NCBI GenBank assembly: GCA_026874595.1
Contig: CM049312.1
Coordinates: 49,417,429 to 49,481,428 of the forward strand
From: Sipunculus nudus
Lineage: Eukaryota > Annelida > Sipuncula > Golfingiida > Sipunculidae
Direction of reading: 5' to 3'
Length of the DNA: 64,000 bases
Part shown: positions 35,076-46,700 of the stretch, one piece after another
Position numbering within the stretch: position 1 is the stretch's first letter
Layout of the letters: each line of letters opens with the position of its first letter
Notes under the pieces: model-generated
What the model was told of the DNA's origin: nothing
Databases searched by the model: none
The model's input: the letters and a program-made list of their open reading frames with translations, nothing else
Program-made: the position numbers and the translations under genes

Positions 35076-35796
35076 TGTTACGGAACCTTATATAAACAGA
35101 TCACGTATGCGTGATGAACACAAATGTTTGTAATGGAGATAAAAAAATCAGATTCTGTAACACTAGGCAGCAGGAAAATGTCTAGGGGAATGAATAAAGA
35201 AGTCAGTGGTTTTTTGTTAACAAATAACTATAATTTATTCCTAAAACAATCCTAACAATACAATACACTAAATCAATACAATTATACAGTAACAAAGTGT
35301 TATAGCAACAAGTCAATACAATCACACAGAAAGATAATGGTACAGTACCTCGATACCAACACCGTCACCAAGAAAAGTCCTTTGAATGTAAACTCTCAGA
35401 GAATGACAGTCCAGTGGTCAGTTCTTGCAAAAACACAGAAAGTAAACTGAAGTCCAAATGTATAAAATCCAGGAAAGATTTTGAAAATGTATAATTTGCC
35501 GCATTCCCGCATTCGTCAGATAAGGTCTTAGAATCTGACACACGCTTCTGCGTCCGCTGGTATCTGCTCTGCTGTCTGCTATTGGTTCTAAAATCAGCCA
35601 TTTATATACCTTCACACCCCAAGCCGGGAACCTTCCACTTCTCGAACAGCCTATAGGGATCCTACTCAAACAGTAAACACTCGTTTCAGGAATTCTCTAG
35701 AAATACATAGCCGCGCGTCTCTACACATACCAGGCTGATCACGTGACCCACGACCAGGCGTGAAAACCCAAGGCTCACATGACAACGAGAGTTTCA
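35076..35796 (-). repeat. 3' LTR of the Gmr1-like element
   Basis: It aligns base for base with the LTR at 41303 (few mismatches over about 700 bp). The outer edge is TGTTACGGAACC in plus orientation. The alignment stops at 35790-35796. Beyond this the sequence differs from the other LTR, which continues for about 70 bp to a terminal GTAACA. Either this LTR has lost its U3 end and the usual polypurine junction, or the true boundary is at the TTCA near 35796, where a CTTTCTTTTT tract follows. Confidence 0.88.
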
Positions 35797-35895
35797 CGGA
35801 AAACTTTCTTTTTGCGATATCAATCACTAAATTTTTACAACATCTCAAAAATCATTTTATCTACAACATTACATAAACATCTTGTTTACATCATT

Positions 35896-37430
35896 TCATA
35901 AACATCTCGATATGCAATCAGCAAGTACACTGTCTTTCCCTTTAATGTGTATGATATCTAGATTGTAATCCTGTAAGAACAAACTCCATCTCAACAATCT
36001 TTGATTTTTACACTTCAACTTGTTCATGAACGTGATTGTGATCACTGAAGACAAAAATAGGCCTGACTGACGAAGTAACATAAACTTCAAAATGTTGCAA
36101 CGCCAAAATTAAAGCCAAACATTCTATTTCAATAGTGGAGTAGTTTTTCTGGTTTGCATTAAACTTTCTAGAGAAATAACAAATTGGATGACCTAAGCCA
36201 TTATTGCCTTCTTGTAACAACACAGCACCAGCAGCAGTATCACCAGCATCTACAGCTAACTTAAAAGATACGGTAAAGTCTGGAGTTGCTAAAACTGGTG
36301 AACTTTGCAGAATAGCTTTCAAATTCTGAAATGCATTTTCACACTGAACATTCCATACAAACTTTTGTTTCTTCTTTAACAAATTAGTCAAAGGTTCAGC
36401 TGCAGCAGAAAAATTTGGACACAAATTCCTGTGGTACCCAACCATACCAAGAAAACGCATTATCTGCTTTTTGTTTTCTGGTCTGGGAAATGCAGAAATA
36501 GCACTTATCTTAGCATCAATAGGTTTTACCTGACCCTGCCCTACAATATGACCCAAAAATGTTACTTGTGCATGACAAAATTCAGATTTCACTAAGTTGA
36601 CGGTCAGACGTATTTCACTGTGTCTTTCGAAGAGGTCGCGAAGAATTTGCAGATGTTTCTCCAAGGTGTCGCTGTACACGATAAGGTCATAAATATATGC
36701 GTCACAGCCCTGAATGTCCTTGACAACCATATGGATGAGGCGCTGGAACGTGGCTGGCGAGTTCTTCATGCCAAACGGCATAACTTTATACTGGTACAGT
36801 CGATGCGGCGTCACAAATGCGGATACTTCTTTCGCTCGTTCTGTCAGCGGAACTTGCCAGAATCATTTTAACAAGTCAAGCTACCGACTCTATCAATACA
36901 ATCATCGATCCTCGGAATTGGGAACGTGTCAGTCTTGGTGACAGAGTTCAGTTTTCGATAATCTATGCACATACGGTAACTTCCATCAGGTTTTGGCACA
37001 AGAATACATGGTGAACTCCAGTTATTGTTACTAGGTTCAATAAAATCATTGTCCAACAAATATTGAATCTCATCCTGTAGATACTTTTGTTTTTATGGTT
37101 TCAGTCTATATGGATGTTGCTTGACTGCTCTTGCCTCGCCAAAATCGACGTCATGGCACAACATGTTAGTTCGCGTTGGAATGTCACTAAACAAATGTTC
37201 ATAATTCCGCAGCAGGTTCTTGAGGTCTTGTTGTTGTTGTGCGGTAAGGTGTGACAGTATGGCAGTTGGAATGTCACTAAACAAATGTTCATAATTCCGC
37301 AGCAGGTTCTTGAGGTCTTGTTGTTGTTGTGCGGTAAGGTGTGACAGTATGGCATCCAGGTTTTTAAGCACGTCTGAGTTTTTTAATGGTACTGTACCAC
37401 ACTGATTGTCTACATCACACTTACAATCAT
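35896..37430 (-). pseudogene. Reverse transcriptase-RNase H of the Gmr1-like element
   Basis: It codes for the DNA-synthesising part of pol, placed downstream of integrase. Visible parts: the linker NYEHLFSDIPT (present twice), WSSPCILVPKPDGSYRMCIDYRKLN (36990-37030), motif A with its aspartate but with a stop right after LDLLK (about 36870), YKVMPFGMKNSPATFQRL (about 36770), and the active-site box, which reads YIYD where Gypsy RTs have YIDD, so a catalytic aspartate is lost (GAT to TAT-type change near 36695). RNase H follows (VDAGDTAAGAVLLQE, CYFSRKFNANQKNYSTIEIECLA), with a frameshift near 36025 and an RLLRW..FLQDY..DI.HIKG segment at 35896-36000. A short deletion lies just before motif A, and an in-frame stop falls near 37097. 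Confidence 0.92.
37175..37354 (-). repeat. Perfect 90-bp tandem duplication in the RT linker
   Basis: 37175-37264 and 37265-37354 are identical. The unit is 30 codons, so the frame is kept, and the peptide segment ending in NYEHLFSDIPT occurs twice in a row. Confidence 0.97.
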
Positions 37431-37432
37431 TA

Positions 37433-37862
37433 TCTACTTTAACTGGGTCAGGGTCAGTGTTTACACAATTTACAGCAGTAACATTTTGTACAACATCTGA
37501 TGTTCCATTTCTGTCATAATATGGTTTCAACATGTTAACATGGCACAGTTGTTTCTTCTTACGTCTATCTGGTATCAACAGTATGTAATTTAAATCAATG
37601 ACTTTCTTGTCAACAATGTAAGGACTAAAATACCTAGCTTGCAGAGGTCTACTTTAACTGGGTCAGGGTCAGTGTTTACACAATTTACAGCAGTAACATT
37701 TTGTACAACATCTGATGTGCTATTTCTGTCATAATATGGTTTCAACATGTTAACATGGCACAGTTGTTTCTTCTTACGTCTATCTGGTGTCAACAGTATG
37801 TAATTTTAATCACTGACTTTCTTGTCAACAATGTAAGGACCAAAATACCTAGCTTGTAGAGG
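37433..37862 (-). repeat. 215-bp tandem duplication at the integrase C-terminus
   Basis: 37433-37647 and 37648-37862 match at an offset of 215 bp with a few point differences and a 1-base difference in a T/A run. 215 is not a multiple of 3, so the duplication breaks the reading frame. Both copies encode DRRKKKQLCHVNMLKPYYDR. Confidence 0.95.
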
Positions 37863-38938
37863 TCTGCCAGGGATAGGAAGTAAGGCAAGGACCTTTTCAC
37901 CAGGCTCAAACGTCCTACTTACAGTGTGCTTGTCATACTCTGTTTTCATTTTACTTTGTGCAGATTTTAGATTTGACTTTGCAATCTCACAAGCATTGTG
38001 TAGTTTAGTGCAAAAGTCTGAGACATACTGCAGTAAACTATGAGAATCAGGATTTTCACACAAGAGTTTTTCTTTAAGCAGTTTCACTGGTCCGCGAACG
38101 GAGTGTCCAAAAACTAGTTCAAAGGGACTGAAACCCAAGAACTCTTGAAAGGATTCTCTGACAGCAAACAACAATAGGTGGATTCCTTCGTCCCAGTCTT
38201 TCTGTGTGTCATAGCAATAAGTCCTGATCATGTTTTTTAATGTCTGGTGAAAACGCTCGAGGGCGCCCTGACTTTCAGGATGGTATGGCGAAGAGCTGTA
38301 CTGTTTTATACCTAGCTCAAGCATAACTTGTTGGAATAAGCCAGACATAAAATTAGACCCTTGGTCAGACTGGACAGATTTTGGTATTCCAAAGGTTGTA
38401 AAAAAAACTTGGTCAGAGCTTTAATAACATTTTTGTCATTAATTTTGCGCAATGGTATTGCCTCAGGGAACCTGGTAGATACGCACATAATTGTAAGCAA
38501 GTACTCATGTCCAGATTTTGTTTTGGGCAGTGGTCCAACACAATCAACAATAATCCTACTGAATGGTTCCTCGAAAGCAGGAATAGGCCTAAGTGGGGCC
38601 TTAGGAGGATTCTGATTGGGCTTGCCTACCATCTGACATGTATGGCATGATTTACAATATTGTACAACATCTTTCCTGAGGTTAGGCCAATAGAAGTGTG
38701 TACTAACTTTCTGATAAGTTTTATTTATACCTAAATGGCTGGACAAAGGAGCCTCATGTGCCATGCTTAGAACTTCACTGGAAAAGCTTTTGGGCATTAC
38801 TATTTGATGTTTGATGGCCCACTCATCATCAGCGCATATATCAGGTGGTCGCCATTTACGCATAAGCACTCCATTTTTGACATAGAAACACACTGGGTTC
38901 TGTGACAGCTCATCTTTAGAAACTGCCCTGGGAAACAA
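37500..38938 (-). pseudogene. Integrase of the Gmr1-like element
   Basis: Domains in order: an HHCC zinc-binding region (H..SSHLGINKTY, then FYWPNLRKD and CKSCHTCQ, 38640-38760), and the catalytic core with the first aspartate in IIVDCVGPLPK (about 38545). A frameshift in an A-run near 38400 comes before the second aspartate. The glutamate region is YHPESQGALERFHQ (about 38270), and the C-terminal part includes FGPYIVDKK and HVNMLKPYY. The family inserts reverse-transcribed DNA into the host chromosome. The C-terminal end is duplicated (215 bp). The frameshift and duplication make it inactive. It lies directly upstream of RT on the same strand, which is the key diagnostic of the element. Confidence 0.92.
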
Positions 38939-39522
38939 ACATAAATATCAGGGTCCTTATGCTGTTCCGCGATAAGTTCTGACTTGAGAATGCTGCATCC
39001 TGTACGGGCGAGTCATTAGACGAGTCACTAGTGACTCCCAGAGTGTTATTATCTGGACCATTATCTTCATGTGTGTTTTTCTTGGCCATAGATCTAGTTA
39101 CAGCACATGAAGAATACAAGCCAGGAATTTCCTGAATTTCCAGATCAGTGTCCTGATCAGGTGAAGGCTTTTCTGTAACTATTGGTACAGGCTGTACTTT
39201 ATCACCTGCAACATCATTGCCTAGTAGCAACTGAATTCCCTTAAAGGGTAAAGTGTTCCTTATGCCCACAGTAATATTCCCAGAAATCAAATGTGACTTT
39301 AAATGGATACTGTGAAGAGGAACTGGTGTGCCTGTCTGAAAACACACCATTAACAAGTGCATGTGCACCAGTTAAGGACCTATTAGAAAATGGCAAAGTG
39401 TTTGCTAACATGAGAGTCTGGCCTGAACCAGTGTCCCTCAAAATTCTAAAAGGGATAGAATCTGAAAAATCACTTGAAAGTGATACAAAACCATCATGTA
39501 TGAATGGCTCAAATAACTCCAT
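38916..39522 (-). pseudogene. Retropepsin-like protease and linker of the Gmr1-like element
   Basis: Aspartic protease that cleaves the Gag-Pol polyprotein. The active-site motif ILRDTGSGQTLM is present at about 39440. A flap-like segment follows. The second conserved block, IQLLLGNDVAG, is at about 39220 but in another frame, so a frameshift lies between 39241 and 39368. A charged linker with RSMAKKN leads to the integrase, whose frame overlaps slightly at 38916-38938. Confidence 0.85.
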
Positions 39523-39529
39523 TTCAGAG

Positions 39530-41133
39530 TCAAAGAGAGGAATCTACTACCTCAACCTCATCAAACAAAGAACTGACATTGACAGTGTCAGTCATAAACT
39601 CTGTTTCAGAGTCATTTAAGGAATCTACATCCTTACCAAACTCCTCATCGGAGTCAACAGAGGAATTTTCCTCAGCAGTAACAAACTTTTGTTTGTCATA
39701 AGAGGACAAGGCCTCATTTGAAATACTCTCGCAAGAGTCATAAAATGACTTAGCCTCATTTGGAGAACACTCCTCGCAGGAGTCTTGAAAGGACCCAGCC
39801 TTATTCAATTCCTCGCATGAATCAACTGAGGTTTTTACCCCACAATCTACGGATTCTTCTTTGGATTTAGACGGCAATTGGGCCTCCGTAGCATCAAACT
39901 CTTTATTTGAGTCAACAAAGGAGTTGTACCCCTTATTTACATGAAAAGAGCCTTGCTCTTGTACTATGCTATGCATAGATTTTGAAACAAACCCGGAAGG
40001 TTTGCTATTTGGTTTGTTCGCAAGTTTCCAGCAGTCAGATATTAGATGACCTTCCTTCTTGTAGTAATTACAGATTTTCTTTGAAAATGACTGGTCTTTG
40101 TTTGACTTAGACACAGTGGACATGGACTGAGGTGTAGCTATGGGCTTTGCTGAACTATCAGGACTACTAGTACTGAGTGACTGCACTTTAAACTTCTTTT
40201 GACCATACTGATTTACATTCTTGTTTGTGAATGACTGGTTTTATTTGGTAGTAAAGGACATTTTGTGTGTCAGTTAATAATCATCAGCTAATTGAGCAGC
40301 AATGTCAAGTGTTTCAGGACTTTTCTCATCGAGAAAAGTTTTAACATCTGCGTTAATGCAGCGCTTAAATTCTTCAAGCAAAATCAACTGGCGCAAATTG
40401 TCATAATCTTTCATTACATTTTAAGAACTACACCAGCGATCAAACAACTGCTCTTTTGTCCTAGCAAATTCGGCGTAGGTCTGTTCTTTGCGCTTTTCCC
40501 AATTTCTGAATTTCTGGCGGTAAGCCTCTGGAACTAACTCATACGTTTTAGGATTAATCGTTTTACCAGGTCATAGTCAGCAGCTGCTTATACTGAAAGC
40601 TCTATATAAATTTCCTGGCCTTGTCAGTCAATACACTTTGTGACAGCATCGTCCAATTTTCCTTAGGCCATTTTAAATTTTCAGCTACCTTCTCAAAGTG
40701 TAAGAAATATTTGTCAATCTCTTTTTCTTGAAAAGGTGGGACAAGTGTAATGTGTTTAGCAAAATCAAAACTATGAGTTGGGGCATCACGTAGACTATGT
40801 TCCAGTTTAAGTCTTTCTAACTCCAGTCCTTTTAACTCAAATTCTTTTTCTTTCTCTTTTAATGCTAGCTCATTTTGCACTTCCAACTTTTTGAATTCTA
40901 ATTGCATAGCAAGGCTGTCATTTTTTTATGTTTCAACTTCAGTCTCTTCAAATAAACCTTTGCTAATAAGATCTTGCATGATTTTAGCAATGATATCAGG
41001 CTTTCTCAAAGTTTTTTTTTTTCACATTTAGCCATAAGTGTTGTTCCAAACGCAACAACTGGTCTTTTGACAACTGTTCAAGTTGATCAGGGTCCAGATC
41101 GTCAACAAATGTCTCAGGTTTGAAATCTGACAT
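39530..41133 (-). pseudogene. Gag of the Gmr1-like element
   Basis: Structural protein gene. The likely start ATG is at 41131-41133. A frameshift sits in the A-run at about 41015, and a stop at about 40925 lies just before a lysine/glutamate-rich coiled-coil-like part (40800-40907). Then comes the capsid-like segment HITLVPPFQEKEIDKYFLHFEK with WPKENW (40640-40760). A zinc knuckle near 40065 reads C-x2-Y-x4-H-x4-C: the second cysteine is tyrosine, so the knuckle is broken. The tail is rich in S, D and E repeats (39540-39900). Published work has proposed that the vertebrate SCAN domain came from gag of Gmr1-like elements; this capsid segment would be the part to compare. Confidence 0.85.
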
Positions 41134-41277
41134 GTTAAGATGTTAAAACAATAACAAAAAAGAACACTGTGATAAATCCTGTAAACAATGTACTGTAAAC
41201 ATTATGTAATCTTGTAAACAATGCATGATAAAACAATGTGTCCAGGTCAAGGCCTAATAAATTTGAAAACTATAAAG

Positions 41278-41297
41278 CATCCCAGACGAGCCCCTAA
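41278..41297 (-). other. Primer-binding site, tRNA-Pro type
   Basis: Just inside the 5' LTR the minus strand reads TAGGGGCTCGTCTGGGAT, which differs at two of 18 positions from the tRNA-Pro primer site known from gammaretroviruses (TGGGGGCTCGTCCGGGAT). It lies about 5 bases from the LTR end. Confidence 0.8.
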
Positions 41298-41302
41298 TTT
41301 TA

Positions 41303-42071
41303 TGTAACGGAACCTAATATTAACAGATCACGTATGCGTGATGAACACAAATGTTTGTAATGGAGATAAAAAAATCAGATTCTGTAACACTAGGCAGCGG
41401 GAAATGTCTAGGGGAATGAATAAAGAAGTCAGTGCTTTTTTGTTAATAAATAACTATAATTTATTCCTAAAACAATCCTAAAAATACAATACACTAATTC
41501 AATAAAATTTTACAGTAACACAGCGTTATAGCAACAAGTCAATACAATCACACAGAAAGATAATGGTACAGTACCTCGATACCAACATCGTCACCAAGAT
41601 AAGTCCTTTGAATGTAAACTCTCAGAGAATGACAGCCCAGTGGTAAGTTCTTGCAACAACACAGAAAGTAAACTGAAGTCCAAATGTATAAAATCCAGGA
41701 AAGTTTTTGAAAATGTATAATTGCCGCATTCGTCGGATAAGGTCTTAGAATCTGACACACGCTTCTGCGTCCGCTGGTATCTGCTCTGCTGTCTGCTCCT
41801 GGTTCTAAAAACAGCCCTTTATTTACCTTCACATCCTAAGCCGGGAACCTTCCACTTCTCGAACAGCCTATATTGACCCTACTCCAACAGTAAACACGCG
41901 TTTCAGGAATTCTCTAGCCGCCTGTCTCTACACATACCAGGCTGATCACGTGACCCACGACCAGGCGTGAAAACCCAAGGCTCACATGACAACGAGAGTT
42001 CAACCAGTACGGATTAAACATAACAACACGAGTTACGCCCCTGTCACACAATAAAAAGAGCACCTGTAACA
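41303..42071 (-). repeat. 5' LTR of the Gmr1-like element
   Basis: Plus orientation starts TGTAACGGAACC and can be followed to CTGTAACA at 42071, giving TGTTAC/GTAACA-type inverted ends. It matches the other LTR up to about 42000, and the last ~70 bp are present only here. AATAAA-containing sequence and the shared TCTGTAACACTAGGCAGC block lie near the outer edge. Confidence 0.85.
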
Positions 42072-43325
42072 TTATACGCACATACGCATATACGTGCACA
42101 TGGAAACACACACCTGGGCCATGTTTCATTAACGTGGCATAAGCCTGATATCACCCGTTTTTTTACCTCAAGGGGCCCAATCACTTAAAAAGCATGTTGA
42201 AATAACACTAAAAATAGGTTCTTCCCTTTAAAATAAATTTGTACCTGACAAAATATTGCCCTGAAACCGTTTGCTTACTCCTGTAAACGAGTGTTATAAA
42301 TGTTGGACCGGGCGCGATCGGAGGTTTAAACATAAACACAGCGCGTGGAACTTCATGCATCACTGAGCCACAGCACCCGCCAATAATGAGGTGCCCTGAC
42401 TGACTTGGCCCCAAAAAGGCTTACATGTTCACGCTGGCTGAAAATTCGGGTGTTGCTGCTCACAATCGGACCTCCGGTTACGCGGCCTTGTTAAGGGAAA
42501 CAGACACACGTGGACTGTGTTTACAAACACGCAGAGCCATAACAGCCGCATGTGAGGTAGTGAGACTGTGTGCTGGTATGGTTTTGCTGGGGAAACTTTT
42601 GTATAAAGCAAAACTGAACTGATAGTGTGAAAGAATATAGGCATAATATTGCTCCTGATTATGTCCCTTTAAGCCCGGTGCCGAACAACATATGTCAATA
42701 TGCAATTATATAAAACGAGGCCTAAGCCTGTTCCGAGGGGGTTTACCCCAGGAAATCGGGAGCCTGCCGTTGTCTGCACGAACTTATGAGACAGCGTTGT
42801 CCAGACATTTGTGTTTTGCGGAACATATCGATATACCGGGACTGTTTATAAATAATATCCTTGTGAACGAGAGGGAGACGAATGCTCACTTCAACAACTT
42901 CACTTTGAGATCATAGACGGTGAGGTATATATAAATATTAAAAGATCAATGGTTAATAAACAGATAAAGCTGCAAATATCTGTAGATTACTAGTGAAGAC
43001 ACTGACATAAATGAGCACTAAGCCTAAACGAAGCCTGATTAATACAGTTTGTAGCGTCCTTGGCAACCAACTGCGTTTGGGAACCTGAATGAAACTGTGT
43101 TTTTACTTTAGAAATAGAATATCTGACAGTCAATCCATGTGTACACATTATAAATAAATAATAGAAGTTTATAAGGCTACTCATTATTAAGTGGAGAAAA
43201 TGTGAATGGTTATTCATGAAATATCAAAAGTCCATTATTTCCTTATAAACTGCATGGTAACAATAACAATACAAACTAATGTACTATGTTTATGTTTTAA
43301 TTCAACAGAATTGCAAACTTGGCTG

Positions 43326-43330
<5 letters not shown>
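42072..43330. other. No recognisable gene
   Basis: Flanking DNA of the retrotransposon. Open frames at 42425-42622 and 42692-42916 show no domain. Confidence 0.45.
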
Positions 43331-43361
<31 letters not shown>

Positions 43362-43433
43362 TGTTGCATATCATACACATCAGATTCTTAAATGTATATA
43401 TATATACATGTGTATAAATACATGTATATATAT

Positions 43434-43464
<31 letters not shown>
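43331..43464. repeat. (TA)n microsatellites
   Basis: Two TA runs, at 43331-43358 and 43398-43464, the latter interrupted by CATGTG units. Confidence 0.95.
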
Positions 43465-43679
43465 ATTAAGGCTATATAAAGATCCCGATGAACTGTGAAA
43501 TAGGGTCTTCATATTTTTGCTGATGCATCGGCCATACTTAATTAACTGACATAAAAAAATGTGACAAAATTATGTTAAAATTTATGTATGAACTACTTAT
43601 GGCTAGATCAAATGTAACGTAGGGCCTCTGTCATCAAAATTAAGGTTTCAGCATCCTTCTGATGCCTCGTTGCAAAAAG

Positions 43680-43681
<2 letters not shown>

Positions 43682-43740
<59 letters not shown>
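43682..43740. repeat. (TA)n microsatellite, about 59 bp
   Basis: Uninterrupted TA run directly next to the left edge of the composite repeat region. Confidence 0.97.
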
Positions 43741-43743
<3 letters not shown>

Positions 43744-43797
43744 TCAAGCCCGCTTATTGTCATATCGGTGGTGCATGCATAAATTACGATAACAAGA

Positions 43798-46700
43798 TGA
43801 CCAGAGGTCACGCGCTTGCCGGAAATGGAAATAATACAGACAGATGGACAGAGAGTGCATGTAGAAACAGTCATATGAATGAGCAACATTGTGGGGGCAG
43901 CAGAAACGAATAATACGTTTATGTATGCATGCTGACCTTGAACAGCTGCATACCTTTCTAGTGTAAAAGGGACCAAGTTCAAACATTTCCATGAAATCCC
44001 GTTAATCTCGTTTGACAAGAAGCAGTGAGAAGTTTTCAGATTTGTCATGTCAAGCTGGCCAAATGTTATGAAATACCGAAAACTAGACCTGTCTAGCTTA
44101 AAAAGTCGCTGAGTTATCAGCATTTCTGTGAAATGTCGTTTTTTATCGTTTGACGAGATATGGTGCGAGATTTGGCCAGTCTTGCAGTTTTACTATGTCA
44201 AGTTGGCCAAATGTTACCAAATGCCGAAAACTAGACCGGAGTAGCTGTAAAAGTCGCCTAGATATAAGCATTTCCATGATATCTCGTTTTTTTCTCGCTT
44301 GACGACATATGGTGAGAGATTTGATGAGACTTGTAGTTTTATCATGTCAAGCTGGTAAAATGTTACGAAATACTGAAAACTAGACCTGTGTAGCTCTAAA
44401 AGTCGCCGAGTTATAAGTATTTCCGCGAAATCTCGTTTTTTTTCTAGTTAAACGAGATATGGTGCGAGATTTGGCTAGTCTTGCAGGTTTTTCATGTCAA
44501 GCTGGCCAAATGTTATGAAATGCCGAAAACTAGACCTGTCTAGCTGTAAACGTCGCTGAGTTATAAGCATTTCTGTGAAATCTCGTTTTTTATCGTTTGA
44601 CAAGAAATGGTACGAGATTTGGCTATTCTTGCAGGTTTGTCATGTCAACCGTCCAAATGTTATGAAATGCCAAAAACTAGACCTGTCTAGCCGTAAAAGT
44701 CGCCGACTTATATGTATTTCCGTGAAATCTCGTTTTTCCCCATTTGACCAGATATAGTGCGAGATTTGGCCAGTCTCTCAGTTTTACTATGTCGAGTTGA
44801 CCAAATGTTACCAAATGCCGAAAACTAGACCGGAGTAGCTGTAAAAGTCGCCTAGTTATAAACATTTCCATGATATCTCGTATTTTCTCGCTTGACGAGG
44901 GATGATGCGAGATTTGGCCTGATTTCTTTTTTGGTGTGTCAAGCTCGTCATATGTTATGAAATGCCGAAAACTAGACCTGTGTAGCTGTAAAAGTCGCCG
45001 AGTTATAAGCATTTCCATGAAATCTCGTTTTTTCTCGTTTGACAACATGTGGTGCAAGATTTGGCTAGTCTTGCAGGTTTGTCATGTCAAGCTGGCCAAA
45101 TGTTATGAGTAGCCGAAAACTAGACCTGTCTAGCTGTAAAAGTTGCTGATTTATTAGCATTTCTGTGAAATCGCGTTTTTTATCTTTTGACGAGATATTG
45201 TGCAAGATTTGGCTAGTCTTGTAGGTTTGTCATGTCAAGCCGTCCAAATGTTATGAAATGCCAAAAACTAGACCTGTCTAGCCGTAAAAGTCGCCTAGCT
45301 ATAAGCATTTCCGTGATATCTCGTTTTTTTCTCGCTTGACGAGAGATGGTGCGAGATTTAGCCTGATTTCTTTTCTGGCGTGTCAAGCTGGTCATATGTT
45401 ATGAAATGTCAAAAAACTAGACCTGTGTAGCTGTAAAAGTCGCCGACTTATATGCCTTTCTGTGAAATCTCGTTTTTCTTCATTTGATCAGATATAGTGC
45501 GAGATTTGGCCAGTCTTGCAGTTTTACTATGTCAAGTTGGCCAAATGTTACCAAATGCCGAAAACTAGACCTGTCTAGCTTGAAACGTCGCTGAGTTATC
45601 AGCATTTCTGTGAAATGTCGTTTTTTACCGTTTGACGAGATATGGTGCGAGATTTGGCCTGATTTCTTTTCTGGTGTGTCAAGCTGGTCATATGTTATGA
45701 AATGCCGAAAACTAGACCTGTGTAGCTGTAAAAGTCGCCGAGTTATAAGCATTTCCATGAAATCTCGTTTTTTCTCGTTTGACAACATGTGGTGCAAGAT
45801 TTGGCTAGTCTTGCAGGTTTGTCATGTCAAGCTGGCCAAATGTTATGAAATACCGAAAACTAGACCTGTCTAGCTTAAAAAGTCGCTGAGTTATCAGCAT
45901 TTCTGTGAAATGTCGTTTTTTATCGTTTGACGAGATATGGTGCGAGATTTGGCCAGTCTTGCAGTTTTACTATGTCAAGTTGGCCAAATGTTACCAAATG
46001 CCGAAAACTAGACCGGAGTAGCTGTAAAAGTCGCCTAGATATAAGCATTTCCATGATATCTCGTTTTTTTCTCGCTTGACGACATATGGTGAGAGATTTG
46101 ATGAGACTTGTAGTTTTATCATGTCAAGCTGGTAAAATGTTACGAAATACTGAAAACTAGACCTGTGTAGCTCTAAAAGTCGCCGAGTTATAAGTATTTC
46201 CGCGAAATCTCGTTTTTTTTTCTAGTTAAACGAGATATGGTGCGAGATTTGGCTAGTCTTGCAGGTTTTTCATGTCAAGCTGGCCAAATGTTATGAAATG
46301 CCGAAAACTAGACCTGTCTAGCTGTAAACGTCGCTGAGTTATAAGCATTTCTGTGAAATCTCGTTTTTATCGTTTGACAAGAAATGGTACGAGATTTGGC
46401 TATTCTTGCAGGTTTGTCATGTCAACCGTCCAAATGTTATGAAATGCCAAAAACTAGACCTGTCTAGCCGTAAAAGTCGCCGACTTATATGTATTTCCGT
46501 GAAATCTCGTTTTTCCCCATTTGACCAGATATAGTGCGAGATTTGGCCAGTCTCTCAGTTTTACTATGTCGAGTTGACCAAATGTTACCAAATGCCGAAA
46601 ACTAGACCGGAGTAGCTGTAAAAGTCGCCTAGTTATAAACATTTCCATGATATCTCGTATTTTCTCGCTTGACGAGGGATGATGCGAGATTTGGCCTGAT

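Larger units (their letters stand above)
35076..42071 (-). mobile_element. Degenerate Gmr1-like Ty3/Gypsy LTR retrotransposon
   Basis: Complete in outline: two near-identical LTRs and, along the minus strand, gag, protease, integrase, then reverse transcriptase and RNase H. Integrase before RT is the Copia-type order, but the RT and integrase sequences are of Gypsy type, the defining combination of the Gmr1-like group. Minus-strand order by position: gag 41133-39530, protease 39522-38916, integrase 38938-37590, RT/RNase H from about 37430 to 35896. It is inactive: frameshifts in gag, protease, integrase and RNase H, stops in gag and RT, two tandem duplications, and lost key residues. No target-site duplication was found next to the LTRs. 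Confidence 0.92.

Noticed and set aside
36620-37014. Plus-strand open frames over the RT region
   Set aside because: They are antisense shadows of the RT pseudogene.
35076-42071. Endogenous retrovirus with an envelope gene
   Set aside because: No envelope-like frame lies between RNase H (ends about 35896) and the 3' LTR (35796); the tRNA-Pro-type primer site alone does not imply a retrovirus.
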